Made by a program: the position numbers and the translations under genes
Notes under the pieces: model-generated
Seen by the model: the letters and a program-made list of their open reading frames with translations, nothing else
Databases searched by the model: none
What the model was told of the DNA's origin: nothing
Shown: piece by piece, positions 26,468 through 35,886 of the stretch
Layout: every line of letters begins with the position of its first letter
How positions within the stretch are numbered: the stretch's first letter is position 1
DNA from: Roseomonas sp. 18066
GTDB taxonomy: Bacteria; Pseudomonadota; Alphaproteobacteria; Acetobacterales; Acetobacteraceae
Direction of reading: 5' to 3'
Assembly: GCF_902706185.1 (NCBI RefSeq)
Contig: NZ_CACSJM010000039.1
Coordinates: 1 to 41,004, forward strand
Length of the DNA: 41,004 nt

Positions 26468-29400
26468 TGCGCCCGCTCGTCCTGCGCCTCTCGGCCTTCG
26501 GCGCCTATGCCGGCACCCAGGAATTCGATTTTTCGGTGCTCGGCCAGCAGCGGCTTTTTCTCATTCACGGCCCGACGGGCGCCGGCAAGACGACGCTGCT
26601 GGACGCGATCTGCTTCGCCTTCTTCGGCCAGAGCAGCGGCGAGGAGCGCGAGGCCGCGCATCTGCGCAGCCACCATGCCGAGCCCGGCCAGCCGACCTGG
26701 GTCGAGCTCGACTTCGCGCTCGGCGAGGCCCGCTACCGGCTGCGCCGCGCGCCGAAGCAGGAGGCGCCGGGGCGCGGCGGCAAGCTGGTCCAGCGCGGCG
26801 GCGAGGCCACGCTGTGGCGCCTGCCGGCGGAGGGCCCGCCGCTGGTCATGGCCGACCAGGTGCCGCGCGTCGCCGAGCAGATCGAGGAGCTGCTGGGCTA
26901 TCGCGTCGAGGAATTCCGCCAGGTCGTGCTGCTGCCCCAGGGACGCTTCCGCGAATTGCTGACCGCGCCCCCGGGCGACCGCCAGCGGATTCTTGCAAGT
27001 CTGTTCCGCACGCATCTCTACGCGCGGCTGGAAGACGCCCTGGCACTGCAGGCGAAGACGGCCCTGGCCACCGCGCAGCAGGCCGAGCAGCACCGCCGCA
27101 GCCTGCTGGGCGAGGCCGGCGTCGCCTCGCCGGAGGAGGCCGCCGCCGCGCTGGAGGCGCTGACATCGGAAGCCGATGCCGCCGCGCTCGCCGCGGGCGA
27201 TGCGGAAAGCAAGGCGACCACCGCCCAGACTGACCTCGAAGCCGGCCGCCGCGCCGCCGAGCGCCATGCCGAGGCGCGCCGGAGCGCCGAGGCGCTGGCC
27301 GGCCTGCAGGCGCAATCCGCGGCCATGGCGGAAAAGCAGGACGAAGCCGCGGGCGCCGAGCGCGCTTTGGCCACCGCCCCCGCCGCCGCCACCCTGGCCG
27401 CCGCCGGCGAGGCCGCGCAGGACGCCACCGACGCCGCCGCCCGCGCCGCCGCCGCCGAAGCCACCGCCCGCGCCCGCCGCGACAAGGCTGCGCTGGCCCA
27501 GGCCGAAGCCCAGCCGCGCCGCGCCGAGGCCGCCACCCTGCGCCAGGGCGTCGCGGCCCTGGCCGAGGCGCAGCGCGCCGCCGATGCGCTCGCCGCGCTG
27601 GAGAAGCACGCGGCCGAGGCCGCCGGTCGCCTCTCGGCCGCCGCGACCACCCGCGAGAAGGCGGCACTGGCAGAAACCCGCCAGCGCGAGGCCCGCGCCG
27701 CCGCCGAGGCCGCCCAGCAATCCGCCGCCGCTGCCACCCAGCAGCGCCCCGGCCTGCTGGCCACCCGCGACCAGGCCGCCGGCCAGGCGAAGGACGCCGT
27801 GGCGCTCGCCGCCCTGGCGCCGGAGATCACCCGCCAGGACGCCGCCCTGGCCCAGGCGGCCGCCGCCGAGGCCACCGCCAGCGCGGCGCTGGCAACAACC
27901 CGCGCCGCGCGGCAGCAGGCCGAGCGTGCCGCGCTGGCCGCCGCCGCCGCGCATTGGTCGGCCCGGCTGCGCGACGGCGAGGCCTGCCCGGTTTGCGGCG
28001 CGCTCGACCACCCGGCCCCCGCCGCTGCGCCCGAGGGCGAGCTCGCCGACCCCGACACCGCCCGCGCCGCCGAGGATGCCGCGGCGACCGCCCTGGCCGA
28101 CCGCCAGCGCGCCGTGTCGGTCGCCGAGCAGGCCCTGTCGCGCAGCCGCGACCGCGCCGGCGACCTGCGCCAGCGCCTGCCGGAGGGGCTGGACCCCGCC
28201 GCCGCCAGCATCGCCGCCGGCCAGGCCGAGGCCGCCCTGGCCGCTGCCGACGGCATCGCCCAGAAGGCCCCCGCCGCCGCCAGGGCGCTGGCGCAGGCCG
28301 AAGCCGCCCTGGCCGCGGCGGTGGCGGACCTGGCCACGGCCGACGCCACCCTGGCCACCGCCACGACCGAGGAGGCGGAAACCCGGCACGAGGCCGCCGC
28401 CCGCCGCCGCCAGATCCCCGAGGATGCCCGCGACCCGGCGATCCTCGCCGCGCGGCTGCGCCAGGCCGAGGCCGCCGTCGCCGCCCTGGAAGACAGCATC
28501 CGCGCCGCCGAGCGCGAGGATTCCGCCGCCGAGGCCGCGCTGCAGGCCGCGACAGGGGCCGCGCGCGACGCCACCGCCCGCGCCGCCGCCGCCGCCACCC
28601 GGCGCGAGGCGGCCCTCGACGCGCTGGAGGAGGCCGCCCGCGCCGCCGGCTTCGCCGATGCCGCCGCCGCCCGCGCCGCGCAGCGCCCGCCGGCGGCGTT
28701 GGCGGCGCTGAAGCAGGCGGTCGAGCAGCATGGCCGGGCGCTGCACCAGGCCGAGCTCGCCGCCACCCGCGCCAGCGCCGAGATCGCCGGCCTGGCGCCC
28801 CCCGACCTGGCGGCGCTGGCCGCCGCCGAGGCCGCCGCGCGGGAGGCGCTGCGCCAGGCGCGCGACGCCGCCGGGCGCCTGGCCGAGCGCCTGGCCACCA
28901 CCGCCCGGCGCCTGGCCGGCATCCGTGCCGCTGAAGCGGCGCTGGAGGCCGCCCGCGCCGCGCATCTGCTGGTCAGCGACCTGGCCGAGACCGCCCGCGG
29001 CAAGAACGACCGCAAGCTGTCGCTGCAGGGCTTCGTCCTGGCCGGCCTGCTGGACGAGGCGCTGTCGGCGGCCAACCAGCGGCTGCAGGCGATGCTCGGC
29101 GGCCGCTTCAGCCTGCGCCGGCGGGAGGAGCCGGGCCGCGCCATCGGCCTCGACATCGAGGTGCTGGACGAATGGACCGGCCAGCCGCGCCCCGCCGCCA
29201 CCCTGTCCGGCGGCGAGGGGTTCTGCGCCGCGCTCGCCCTCGCCCTGGGCCTGGCCGACACGGTGCAGGCGCATGCCGGCGCCCGGCGGATCGACGCGCT
29301 GTTCATCGACGAGGGCTTCGGCACGCTGGACGAGGAAGCGCTGGACAAGGCGATGGACGTGCTGGCCAGCCTGCCCGCCGGCGACCGGCTGGTCGGCATC

Positions 29401-29496
29401 ATCAGCCATGTCGCGGAGCTCCGCGCCCGCATCCCCGCCCGGCTGGAGGTCACCCCCGGCCCGCGCGGCAGCCGCGCCCGCTTCGTCACCGGCTGA
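26467..29496 (+). CDS. sbcC: Exonuclease SbcCD, SMC-like ATPase subunit C
   Basis: The 1009-residue product is a Rad50/SbcC ATPase: Walker A GPTGAGKTT (from residue 35), a long alanine-rich coiled coil, zinc hook CPVC (Cys507 and Cys510) at the centre, a returning coil, then signature LSGGE (about 913) and Walker B IDALFIDEGFGTLDE. The hook dimerises two molecules through zinc and the heads bind SbcD. The coiled coil is unusually Ala-rich, as expected at this GC content. The start codon overlaps the sbcD stop and the stop directly abuts the next ATG, indicating one operon. Confidence 0.95.
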   Translation: MRPLVLRLSAFGAYAGTQEFDFSVLGQQRLFLIHGPTGAGKTTLLDAICFAFFGQSSGEEREAAHLRSHHAEPGQPTWVELDFALGEARYRLRRAPKQEAPGRGGKLVQRGGEATLWRLPAEGPPLVMADQVPRVAEQIEELLGYRVEEFRQVVLLPQGRFRELLTAPPGDRQRILASLFRTHLYARLEDALALQAKTALATAQQAEQHRRSLLGEAGVASPEEAAAALEALTSEADAAALAAGDAESKATTAQTDLEAGRRAAERHAEARRSAEALAGLQAQSAAMAEKQDEAAGAERALATAPAAATLAAAGEAAQDATDAAARAAAAEATARARRDKAALAQAEAQPRRAEAATLRQGVAALAEAQRAADALAALEKHAAEAAGRLSAAATTREKAALAETRQREARAAAEAAQQSAAAATQQRPGLLATRDQAAGQAKDAVALAALAPEITRQDAALAQAAAAEATASAALATTRAARQQAERAALAAAAAHWSARLRDGEACPVCGALDHPAPAAAPEGELADPDTARAAEDAAATALADRQRAVSVAEQALSRSRDRAGDLRQRLPEGLDPAAASIAAGQAEAALAAADGIAQKAPAAARALAQAEAALAAAVADLATADATLATATTEEAETRHEAAARRRQIPEDARDPAILAARLRQAEAAVAALEDSIRAAEREDSAAEAALQAATGAARDATARAAAAATRREAALDALEEAARAAGFADAAAARAAQRPPAALAALKQAVEQHGRALHQAELAATRASAEIAGLAPPDLAALAAAEAAAREALRQARDAAGRLAERLATTARRLAGIRAAEAALEAARAAHLLVSDLAETARGKNDRKLSLQGFVLAGLLDEALSAANQRLQAMLGGRFSLRRREEPGRAIGLDIEVLDEWTGQPRPAATLSGGEGFCAALALALGLADTVQAHAGARRIDALFIDEGFGTLDEEALDKAMDVLASLPAGDRLVGIISHVAELRARIPARLEVTPGPRGSRARFVTG

Positions 29497-29892
29497 ATGT
29501 TCGCGGCCCGCCACCCCTGGCGGGCCGCCTATGCCGCCACGACCTACCGCGCCGTCCATCGGGGGCGGAAGACCGTGATCCGCCCCGGCCAGCGCGGCCC
29601 GGAATGGGCGGGGCAGGGGGCCTTCGTCACCGCCTGGAACCCGGGCTCGGCGCCACGATCGCGTGCCACCAACCACCGCGCCCAGGCCCGGCTGCGCGCC
29701 GCCCTCCGCGCCCGGGGCCTGCAGATCGCCGAAGGCTTCGGCCACCCCGACGACGATTATCCCGGCGAGCCGATGCTGCTGGCCTTCCCGCTGCGCCCCG
29801 CCTTGGCCGCCCGGATCGGCCGCGCCTTCCGCCAGAACGCTGTCCTCCTGGTCGCGGCCCGGCGCCCGGCGCGGCTGCTCTGGCTGCGATGA
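29497..29892 (+). CDS. DUF3293 domain-containing protein
   Basis: The 131-residue protein matches DUF3293 in its wording: YAATTYRA near the start, FVTAWNPGS with SRATNHRAQARL, then EGFGHPDDDYPGEPMLLAFPL. The family has no known activity; it is a small cytoplasmic protein, often one per genome. Its ATG starts immediately after the sbcC stop, so it is expressed with sbcDC. A link to DNA repair is therefore suggested by context only. Confidence 0.8.
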   Translation: MFAARHPWRAAYAATTYRAVHRGRKTVIRPGQRGPEWAGQGAFVTAWNPGSAPRSRATNHRAQARLRAALRARGLQIAEGFGHPDDDYPGEPMLLAFPLRPALAARIGRAFRQNAVLLVAARRPARLLWLR

Positions 29893-29981
29893 CGCGCGAA
29901 TGGCGCAGGATTCATGACGAAGCGATTGCAGGAAGCCGGGCGGGCGGCAATGAATAGCAAGGTCGTAGAGAAGACCTGCCG

Positions 29982-30776
29982 ATGTGCCGTTTCCTCGCCT
30001 ATCGCGGCGACCCGATCTTCCTGTCGGACATGGTCTGCGCCCCGGCGCATTCGCTGATCCACCAGTCGATGCATGCCGATGAAGGCAAGACCGTCACCAA
30101 TGGCGACGGCTTCGGCCTCGGCTGGTACGGCGAGCGGGAGGAGCCCGGCCTCTACCGCGAGATCCGCCCGGCCTGGTCGGACGAGAACCTGCGCTCGCTC
30201 TGCAGCCAGGTGCGCTCCCGCCTGTTCTTCGCCCATGTGCGGGCCTCCACCGGCACCTCGACCACGCGGGCCAATTGCCACCCCTTCGCCCATGGCAAGC
30301 AGCTGTTCATGCACAACGGCCAGGTTGGCGACTACGCCCTGCTGAAGCGCCGGATCGAGGCGCTGATCCCCGACAGCCTCTACGCCCACCGCCAGGGCAC
30401 CGGCGACACCGAGGCGCTGTTCCTGGCCGCCCTCGCCGAAGGCCTGGCCGAGGACCCGGTCGGCGCCATGGCCCGCACGCTCGGCCGCGTGCTGGGCCTG
30501 ATGGCCGGGGCCGGCACCCGCCAGCCCCTGCGCTTCGCCGCCGCGCACAGCGACGGCGAGACGCTGACCTGCTTCCGCTGGTCCTCCGACAGCCGGCCGC
30601 CCTCGCTCTACTGGCGACAGGGACGCTGCGGTGGCGTGATGGTGGTCTCCGAACCGGTCGACGAACGCGGCGCCGGCTGGCAGCCGATCCCGCCCAACGC
30701 CGTCCTGGTGGCGAAGCCGGACGCGGCCGTGGAGATACGGGCGTTCAGCGTCGAAGCATGGGCTTTGGCAGCTTAG
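29982..30776 (+). CDS. Class II glutamine amidotransferase
   Basis: The 264-residue product begins MCRFLAYRG, with Cys2 as the N-terminal nucleophile. It carries NGDGFGLGWYG, HVRASTGTSTTRANCHPF and MHNGQVGDY, the Ntn-type glutaminase motifs of the EgtC/YafJ group. No synthetase domain is fused, and no ergothioneine genes are near, so the acceptor is unknown. AGAGAAGACC precedes the ATG. It lies 89 bases after the DUF3293 gene and may have its own promoter, though none is clear. The terminator-like hairpin at 30789 follows. Confidence 0.88.
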   Translation: MCRFLAYRGDPIFLSDMVCAPAHSLIHQSMHADEGKTVTNGDGFGLGWYGEREEPGLYREIRPAWSDENLRSLCSQVRSRLFFAHVRASTGTSTTRANCHPFAHGKQLFMHNGQVGDYALLKRRIEALIPDSLYAHRQGTGDTEALFLAALAEGLAEDPVGAMARTLGRVLGLMAGAGTRQPLRFAAAHSDGETLTCFRWSSDSRPPSLYWRQGRCGGVMVVSEPVDERGAGWQPIPPNAVLVAKPDAAVEIRAFSVEAWALAA

Positions 30777-30788
30777 GATAGAAACAGG

Positions 30789-30823
30789 CCAGGGGAATGA
30801 ATTCCCCTGGACCCCATCTTTTT
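30789..30823 (+). terminator. Terminator hairpin, family copy 7
   Basis: 10-base complementary arms CCAGGGGAAT (30789-30798 with 30801-30810), then ACCCCATCTTTTTTC. It starts 13 bases after the amidotransferase stop in the correct orientation. The U-run is separated from the stem by ACCCCATC. It is almost an inverted copy of the hairpin at 30995, with paired stem differences. Confidence 0.7.
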
Positions 30824-30980
30824 TCTGTTCACCGGCCGTTTGACCACCAGCGCACGACCACGGGCGACACCCGGGCAGCACGACGGGACGCCATTCACAA
30901 AAACAGCGCGCCCTGGCAGGTCGCGCTGTCGATGGGCCGTTTCACGTACTGTCTTCACGTGGACACGGCAGTCTGAAAGA
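30824..30980. other. Non-coding spacer between convergent terminator modules
   Basis: About 157 bases between two inward-facing hairpin modules. It contains repeated short words (GGCCGTTT at 30834 and near 30937; TTCACGT twice near 30942-30960) but no gene, promoter or RNA structure I can support. Confidence 0.4.
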
Positions 30981-31016
30981 AAAAAGATGGGGGTTCGGGG
31001 GAATTCATTCCCCCGA
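30981..31016 (-). terminator. Terminator hairpin, family copy 8
   Basis: 9-bp stem with arm TCGGGGGAA (30995-31003 with 31008-31016), loop TTCA. Read on the minus strand it lies 18 bases after the ETF-QO stop and is followed by ACCCCCATCTTTTTTC. The U-run offset is the same as in copy 7. Confidence 0.7.
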
Positions 31017-31034
31017 CCTGCCAAGTCCTTCTCT

Positions 31035-32660
31035 TCACATCCCGCCGATATAATTCGGCCCCCCGGCGCCTTCCGGCGTGCACCAGTCGATGTTCTGCGA
31101 CGGGTCCTTGATGTCGCAGGTTTTGCAATGCACGCAGTTCTGCGCGTTGATCACCAGGCGCGGCTCGCCTTCTTCCATGCCCACCGCCTCATAGACGCCG
31201 GCCGGGCAGTAGCGGCTTTCCGGCGCGCGGAAGGTGTCCCAGTTGACGCCTTTCCACTTGTCCGGGTCCTTCAGCTTCAGGTGGGCGGGCTGGTCTTCCT
31301 CGTGGTTGGTGTTCGACAGGAACACCGAGGACAGCCGGTCGAAGGTCAGCTTCCCGTCCGGCCGGGGATAGGCGATCTTCTCGCATTGGTCGGCCGGCTT
31401 GGTGGCGCTGTAGTCGGCGTGGTGCGCCAGCGTCCAGGGCGCCTTGCCGCGCAACACATAGGTGTCCAGCGCGCCGTTGATCATGCCGCCGACCAGGCCC
31501 CACTTCGCGAAGCCCGGGCGGATGTTGCGGCAGGCGGAGAGCTCCTCGTAGACCCAGCTGTTCTTCAGGGCCTCGGGGTAGGCGTCGAGGGTGGGGCTGG
31601 ACGCTTCCGACTTCAGCGCCTCGGCCAGGGCCTCGGCGGCCAGCATGCCGGACTTCATCGAGGTGTGGGTGCCCTTGATCTTGGGCACGTTCAGGAAGCC
31701 CGCCGTGTCGCCGATCAGCGCGCCGCCGGGGAAGACCAGCTTCGGGATCGACTGCAGCCCGCCCTCGTTCAGCGCGCGGGCGCCATAGGCGATGCGCTTG
31801 CCGCCTTCCAGGATCTTGCGGATCTCCGGATGGGTCTTCAGCCGCTGCATCTCCTCGAAGGGGGAGAGCCAGGTGTTCTGGTAGTCGAGCCCGACGACGA
31901 AGCCGATCGAGACCAGGTTCTCGCCCAGCATGTACATGAAGGAGCCGCCATAGGTGTCGGCCTTCAGCGGCCAGCCGATGCTGTGCCAGATGCGCCCCGG
32001 GGTGTGGCGCTCCTTCGGGATCTCCCACAGCTCCTTGATGCCCAGGCCGTAGGTCTGCGGCTGCACGCCGTCGCGCAGGTTGTACAGCGCCTCGAGCTTC
32101 TTGGTCAGCGACCCGCGGCAGCCCTCGCCGAACAGGGTGTAGCGGCCGCGCAGCTCCATGCCGGGCTGGTAGTTCGGGCCTTCCTCGCCGCTGCGCTCGA
32201 TGCCCATGACGCCGGCGACGACGCCCTTGACCACGCCGTCCTCGATGATGGTCTCGGAGGCGGCGAAGCCGGGATAGATCTCGACCCCCATCGCCTCGGC
32301 CTTCGCGCCCAGCCAGCGGCAGACATTGCCCAGGCTGACCACGTAATTGCCGTGGTTGTGCATCTGCGGCGGCGTCGGCAGGCGGATCGCGCGGGTCTCG
32401 GTCAGGAAGACGAAATGGTCGTCGGCGGCGGGGGTGGCCAGGCCCGGCGGGTCGTCGCGCCAGTCGGGGATCAGCTCGTCCAGCGCCCGCGGCTCCAGCA
32501 CGGCGCCGGACAGGATATGGGCACCGACCTCGCTGCCTTTCTCGACCACGCAGACCGAGGCGTCCGGGGAGAGCTGCTTCAACCGGATCGCCGCGGCCAG
32601 GCCGGCAGGGCCCGCGCCGACGATCAGGACGTCGAATTCCATGCTCTCGCGTTCAGACAC
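31035..32660 (-). CDS. Electron transfer flavoprotein-ubiquinone oxidoreductase
   Basis: The 541-residue ETF-QO has an N-terminal FAD motif [16 protein letters not shown]. The C-terminal 4Fe-4S ligands are Cys485 (CPAGVYE) and Cys509/512/515 (CVHCKTCD), followed by the [12 protein letters not shown] ending. It passes electrons from reduced ETF to ubiquinone at the inner membrane, the outlet for the four ACADs in this window. A GTG at 32660 with AAGGGAGAA 8 bases upstream is a better start than the ATG at 32642. ETF subunit genes are not in the window. It is divergent from the uracil-DNA glycosylase gene (86-base gap). Confidence 0.95.
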   Translation of the reverse strand: MSERESMEFDVLIVGAGPAGLAAAIRLKQLSPDASVCVVEKGSEVGAHILSGAVLEPRALDELIPDWRDDPPGLATPAADDHFVFLTETRAIRLPTPPQMHNHGNYVVSLGNVCRWLGAKAEAMGVEIYPGFAASETIIEDGVVKGVVAGVMGIERSGEEGPNYQPGMELRGRYTLFGEGCRGSLTKKLEALYNLRDGVQPQTYGLGIKELWEIPKERHTPGRIWHSIGWPLKADTYGGSFMYMLGENLVSIGFVVGLDYQNTWLSPFEEMQRLKTHPEIRKILEGGKRIAYGARALNEGGLQSIPKLVFPGGALIGDTAGFLNVPKIKGTHTSMKSGMLAAEALAEALKSEASSPTLDAYPEALKNSWVYEELSACRNIRPGFAKWGLVGGMINGALDTYVLRGKAPWTLAHHADYSATKPADQCEKIAYPRPDGKLTFDRLSSVFLSNTNHEEDQPAHLKLKDPDKWKGVNWDTFRAPESRYCPAGVYEAVGMEEGEPRLVINAQNCVHCKTCDIKDPSQNIDWCTPEGAGGPNYIGGM

Positions 32661-32746
32661 CTTGCTGTTCTCCCTTGGTCCCGCTGCATTGCCTTAGCCC
32701 GATCGCGGGTTGCGCGGAACCCCGCCGCAGCGCGATATGGCGGGGT

Positions 32747-33667
32747 ATGAACGCCTCCTCCCCCGACCCGAGCGACAGCGCTTTCGCCGCGGCCGAGCTG
32801 CTGGCCGCGCTGCGGCTGCAGCTTGACTGGGGCGTCGACGAGGCGCTGGGCGAGGCCCCGATCGACCGGCTGGCGCTGCGCCCCGCCGCCGCCGCCCTGC
32901 CGCCGCGGCGCGAGGGGGCGGCGCCGGTGGACGCCGCCGCCTCGGATGCCTTGCCGGCCGAGGCGCCGGCCGCGCGCGCGCCGCTGAAGCGTGCCGCCGC
33001 GGTGCTGCCGCTGGCCCGGCCACCGACGCCGGCCGCCGAGGGCGCCGCCGCCATCGCCGCCGGGGTCGACAGCCTGGAGGCGCTGCGCGAGGCCATCGCC
33101 GGCATCGATTCGCCGCTGCGCGACACCGCCACCAACCTGGTCTTCGGCGACGGCCACCCGCAGGCCGGGCTGATGTTCGTGGGCGAGGCCCCGGGCGGCG
33201 ACGAGGACCGGCTGGGCCGCCCCTTCGTCGGCGTCTCCGGCCAGCTGCTGGACCGGATGCTGGCCAGCATCGGGCTGGACCGGACCAATCCGGCGCCGGG
33301 CCAGGGCTTCTACATCACCAATATCCTGCCCTGGCGGCCGCCGGGAAACCGCACGCCGACGGACGCCGAGATCACCCAGTTCCTGCCGCTGGTGCTGCGC
33401 CATATCGAGCTGGTGAAGCCGCGGCACGTGGTGATGCTGGGCGGCACCTCGGCCAAGGCGCTGCTGCGCGCCAAGGACGGCATCACCCGGCTGCGCGGCC
33501 GCTGGCACCGGCTGCCGGCGGGGGGCGCCGAGCTGCCGGCGCTGCCGACGCTGCACCCCGCCTATCTGCTGCGCAATCCGTCTGCGAAGCGCGAGGCCTG
33601 GGCCGACCTGCTGCTGTTGCGCCGCAGCATCGACTCGGAAAATGTGAATAACTCGCCGGCAGAATAA
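32747..33667 (+). CDS. Family-4-type uracil-DNA glycosylase lacking cysteines
   Basis: The 306-residue protein has the type-4/5 UDG motifs [17 protein letters not shown] (water-activating loop), [16 protein letters not shown] and [20 protein letters not shown]. Its N-terminal 110 residues are a low-complexity Ala/Pro linker. Family-4 enzymes normally hold a 4Fe-4S cluster with up to four Cys; this sequence contains no Cys at all. The usual Cys before the [10 protein letters not shown] segment is lost (IDSPLRD), as is the one after the RPPGNR motif (EITQFLP). Base excision of uracil is expected, but cluster binding is not. The ATG at 32747 is preferred over an upstream frame that overlaps the divergent promoter region. 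Confidence 0.85.
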   Translation: MNASSPDPSDSAFAAAELLAALRLQLDWGVDEALGEAPIDRLALRPAAAALPPRREGAAPVDAAASDALPAEAPAARAPLKRAAAVLPLARPPTPAAEGAAAIAAGVDSLEALREAIAGIDSPLRDTATNLVFGDGHPQAGLMFVGEAPGGDEDRLGRPFVGVSGQLLDRMLASIGLDRTNPAPGQGFYITNILPWRPPGNRTPTDAEITQFLPLVLRHIELVKPRHVVMLGGTSAKALLRAKDGITRLRGRWHRLPAGGAELPALPTLHPAYLLRNPSAKREAWADLLLLRRSIDSENVNNSPAE

Positions 33668-33713
33668 ACGTTTTTTGATGAAACCTGCGGCGCCAAGCTG
33701 CTGGATTTCCTGG

Positions 33714-33723
33714 GAGACGTCTC
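33714..33723. promoter_or_regulatory. Perfect 10-bp palindrome upstream of the transglycosylase
   Basis: GAGACGTCTC in the 125-base gap between the glycosylase and transglycosylase genes. The gap also has a T6 run at 33671-33676 after the glycosylase stop, but no stem precedes it. The site could be an operator; evidence is only the symmetry and position. Confidence 0.25.
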
Positions 33724-33792
33724 ATTCAGTGAGATTTGTCCCGACATCAGGCATTGCCCCCCCGCCATTCGGCCGGTAACGCCATCCACGCC

Positions 33793-35622
33793 ATGCGAGC
33801 GTTCTGCACCATGGCCCTGCGTCCGCGCATCCTGGCCTTCGGTCTGGGCTGCGCGGCGTCGCTTTGGGGGGGGGCTCAGGTCCCCGCCCAGGCGCAACGG
33901 GCCGGAGAGACCGCCCCCCTTGAGCGGGCTATGAGCGTCCCACGCCCCACCCTGTCCGCAGGTGTGGCGGGACTTCCGCAACCACTTGCCCCTTCCGACG
34001 CGATGCGGCTGTCCCGCATCTTCGGGCTGCAGGAGCGTGGCGACTTCGCCGCCGCGCAGGCCGAGGCCGAGCGTCTGGAGGACCGGCGGCTGATGGGCCA
34101 TGTGCTGGCCGATCGCTGGCGCCGGGCCGGCGCGCCGGAACCTTCGGCGCCCGAGCTCTATGCCTGGCTCGCCGAATATGCCGACCACCCGGATGCCGGC
34201 TTCCTGCATGCGCTGCTGCGCCGGCGGCTGCCGCGCAACGCGCCGCATCCGCCGGCCCCGCCCGACGAGTTCCTGGCCCCCGAGGCCGAGGCGGTGCCGG
34301 AGGAGCGCGAGCCGCCCAACCGCAGCGTCAGCCGGGATGCCCGGCTGGACCGCTCGGTGCGCTCGGCCGCCGGCGACGGCGATGCCGAGGCGGCGCTGTC
34401 CGCCGTCAACCGCGGCGCCAGCGGCAGCTATGCCGCGCTGCTGCGGGCCGAGGTGGCGCTCGCCTTGTTCCAGAAGGGCCGCGACGAGGAAGGCTACCGC
34501 ATCGCCGCCGAGGCGGCCCGCGCCCAGCCGGGCCTGGCCTATCCCGCCTTCGTCGCCGGCCTGTCGGCCTGGGGCATGGGCAAGGCCGACCTGGCCCTGG
34601 CCCAGTTCGAGGCGGCGGCGCGGGCCGATAGCGGCGCCCCGGCGCTGCGGGCGGCGGCCGCCTTCTGGACCGCGCGGGCGGCGATCCGCACCCGCCGGCC
34701 GCAATTGTACGTGCCCTGGATGCTGCAGGCGGCGCAGGAGCCGCGCGCCTTCTACGGCATGATCGCCCGCCGCATCCTGGGCCTCGCCCCGGGCTTCGCC
34801 TGGGAGCGGGAGGTGGCCGGCGAGGCCGAGGGCGCGGCGCTGGCCGAGACCGCCTCCGGCTGGCGGGCGCTGGCCCTGCTGCAGATCGGCCAGCGCGAGC
34901 GGGCCGAAGCCGAGCTGCGCCGGCTCTGGCCGGTGGCGCAGGGCAATCCGGGCCTGTCGCGCGCCATGCTGGCGGTGGCGAGCTCCGCCGGCATGACCGA
35001 GCTCGCCGCCCAGGTGGCGGCGCTGGCGCAGACCAGCGACGGCCGGCCGCGCGACTATGACCGCTTCCCGCTGCCGCGGCTGGAGCCGCTGACCGGCTTC
35101 CGCGTCGACCCGGCCCTGCTCTACGGCCTGGCGCTGCAGGAAAGCCGCTTCGACGCCCGGGCGGTCTCGCCGGCAGGCGCCCGCGGGCTGATGCAGATCA
35201 TGCCGGCGACGGCGGCCTATATCCTGAAGGAATCGGGGATGCGGGGAAATGCGGCCGGCCGGCTGCACGACCCCTCCTTCTCGATGGAGCTGGCGCAGCG
35301 CTACCTGCACCTGCTGACCTCGCGCGAGGTGGTGGACGGCGATCTGATCCGCATGCTGGCCGCCTATAACAACGGCCCCGGCAATGTCGGGCGCTGGGCG
35401 CCGAATGTGCGGCACCAGGACGATCCGTTCCTGTTCATCGAATCGATCCCGGTCGGCGAGACCCGGGTCTTCGTGCAGCGGGTGCTGACCTATTCCTGGA
35501 TCTATGCCAGCCGGCTGGGCCTGCCTTCGCCCAGCCTGGACGCCCTGGCCGCGGGCAATTTCCCGCGCTTCGGCGGCGCCACGCTGGAAGTGGCCGAGCA
35601 GCCCGCCCCCCGCGGGCGCTGA
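33793..35622 (+). CDS. Soluble lytic murein transglycosylase
   Basis: The 609-residue protein has an N-terminal signal sequence (MRAFCTMALRPRILAFGLGCAASLWGG...AQAQ), a long alpha-helical superhelix region with TPR-like repeats, and a C-terminal SLT domain: LALQESRFDARAVS with catalytic Glu450, GARGLMQIMPATA, AYNNGPGNVGRW and ESIPVGETRVFVQRVLTY. It cleaves peptidoglycan in the periplasm, forming 1,6-anhydro-MurNAc ends. The ATG at 33793 gives a sensible signal peptide; the ATG at 33811 is an alternative and an upstream TTG frame (33736) is less likely. No strong ribosome site decides. Confidence 0.9.
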   Translation: MRAFCTMALRPRILAFGLGCAASLWGGAQVPAQAQRAGETAPLERAMSVPRPTLSAGVAGLPQPLAPSDAMRLSRIFGLQERGDFAAAQAEAERLEDRRLMGHVLADRWRRAGAPEPSAPELYAWLAEYADHPDAGFLHALLRRRLPRNAPHPPAPPDEFLAPEAEAVPEEREPPNRSVSRDARLDRSVRSAAGDGDAEAALSAVNRGASGSYAALLRAEVALALFQKGRDEEGYRIAAEAARAQPGLAYPAFVAGLSAWGMGKADLALAQFEAAARADSGAPALRAAAAFWTARAAIRTRRPQLYVPWMLQAAQEPRAFYGMIARRILGLAPGFAWEREVAGEAEGAALAETASGWRALALLQIGQRERAEAELRRLWPVAQGNPGLSRAMLAVASSAGMTELAAQVAALAQTSDGRPRDYDRFPLPRLEPLTGFRVDPALLYGLALQESRFDARAVSPAGARGLMQIMPATAAYILKESGMRGNAAGRLHDPSFSMELAQRYLHLLTSREVVDGDLIRMLAAYNNGPGNVGRWAPNVRHQDDPFLFIESIPVGETRVFVQRVLTYSWIYASRLGLPSPSLDALAAGNFPRFGGATLEVAEQPAPRGR

Positions 35623-35635
35623 CCGGAATGGCGCC

Positions 35636-35665
35636 GGCCGGGGGCGAATTGCACCCCGGCCGTTT
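35636..35665 (+). terminator. Terminator-like hairpin after the transglycosylase
   Basis: 8-bp stem with arm GGCCGGGG (35636-35643 with 35654-35661), loop of 10 bases that can add two more pairs, followed by GTTT. It lies 14 bases after the stop. It does not share the loop or tail of the dispersed family. The rest of the gap to 35853 has an AT-rich patch near 35690-35705 but no promoter I can define. Confidence 0.5.
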
Positions 35666-35850
35666 CGCCATGCGACACCGGTCACGCATAAGAGTTTTAT
35701 TCTCTTCTCCTGACGCATCCTGCCAAGAAAGACCGCGGTTGCACTGCCGCGCGGCGCATGCCATCCGGGCCCCGGCGCAGCTTGCGCTGGGCCGCCCGGT
35801 CCGGCGCGCCGCGCTGCGCCGCGTTGCCACGCTGCCGCCTCACTCCGACC

Positions 35851-35886
35851 AGGATGGTCCCCAGGATGGTCCCCAGGATGGTTCAC
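35851..35886 (+). repeat. Triple 12-bp tandem repeat carrying three in-frame ATGs
   Basis: AGGATGGTCCCC occurs at 35851-35862 and 35863-35874, and again as AGGATGGTTCAC at 35875-35886. Each unit encodes an ATG in the same frame, giving MVPRMVPRMVH at the N-terminus of the histidine kinase. The AGGA of one unit is 11 bases before the next ATG, so a unit may act as ribosome site for the following start. Confidence 0.8.

Noticed and set aside
26041..29745. 1234-codon open frame antisense to sbcC
   Set aside because: Shadow of the Ala-rich coiled coil; sbcC motifs on the plus strand are decisive.
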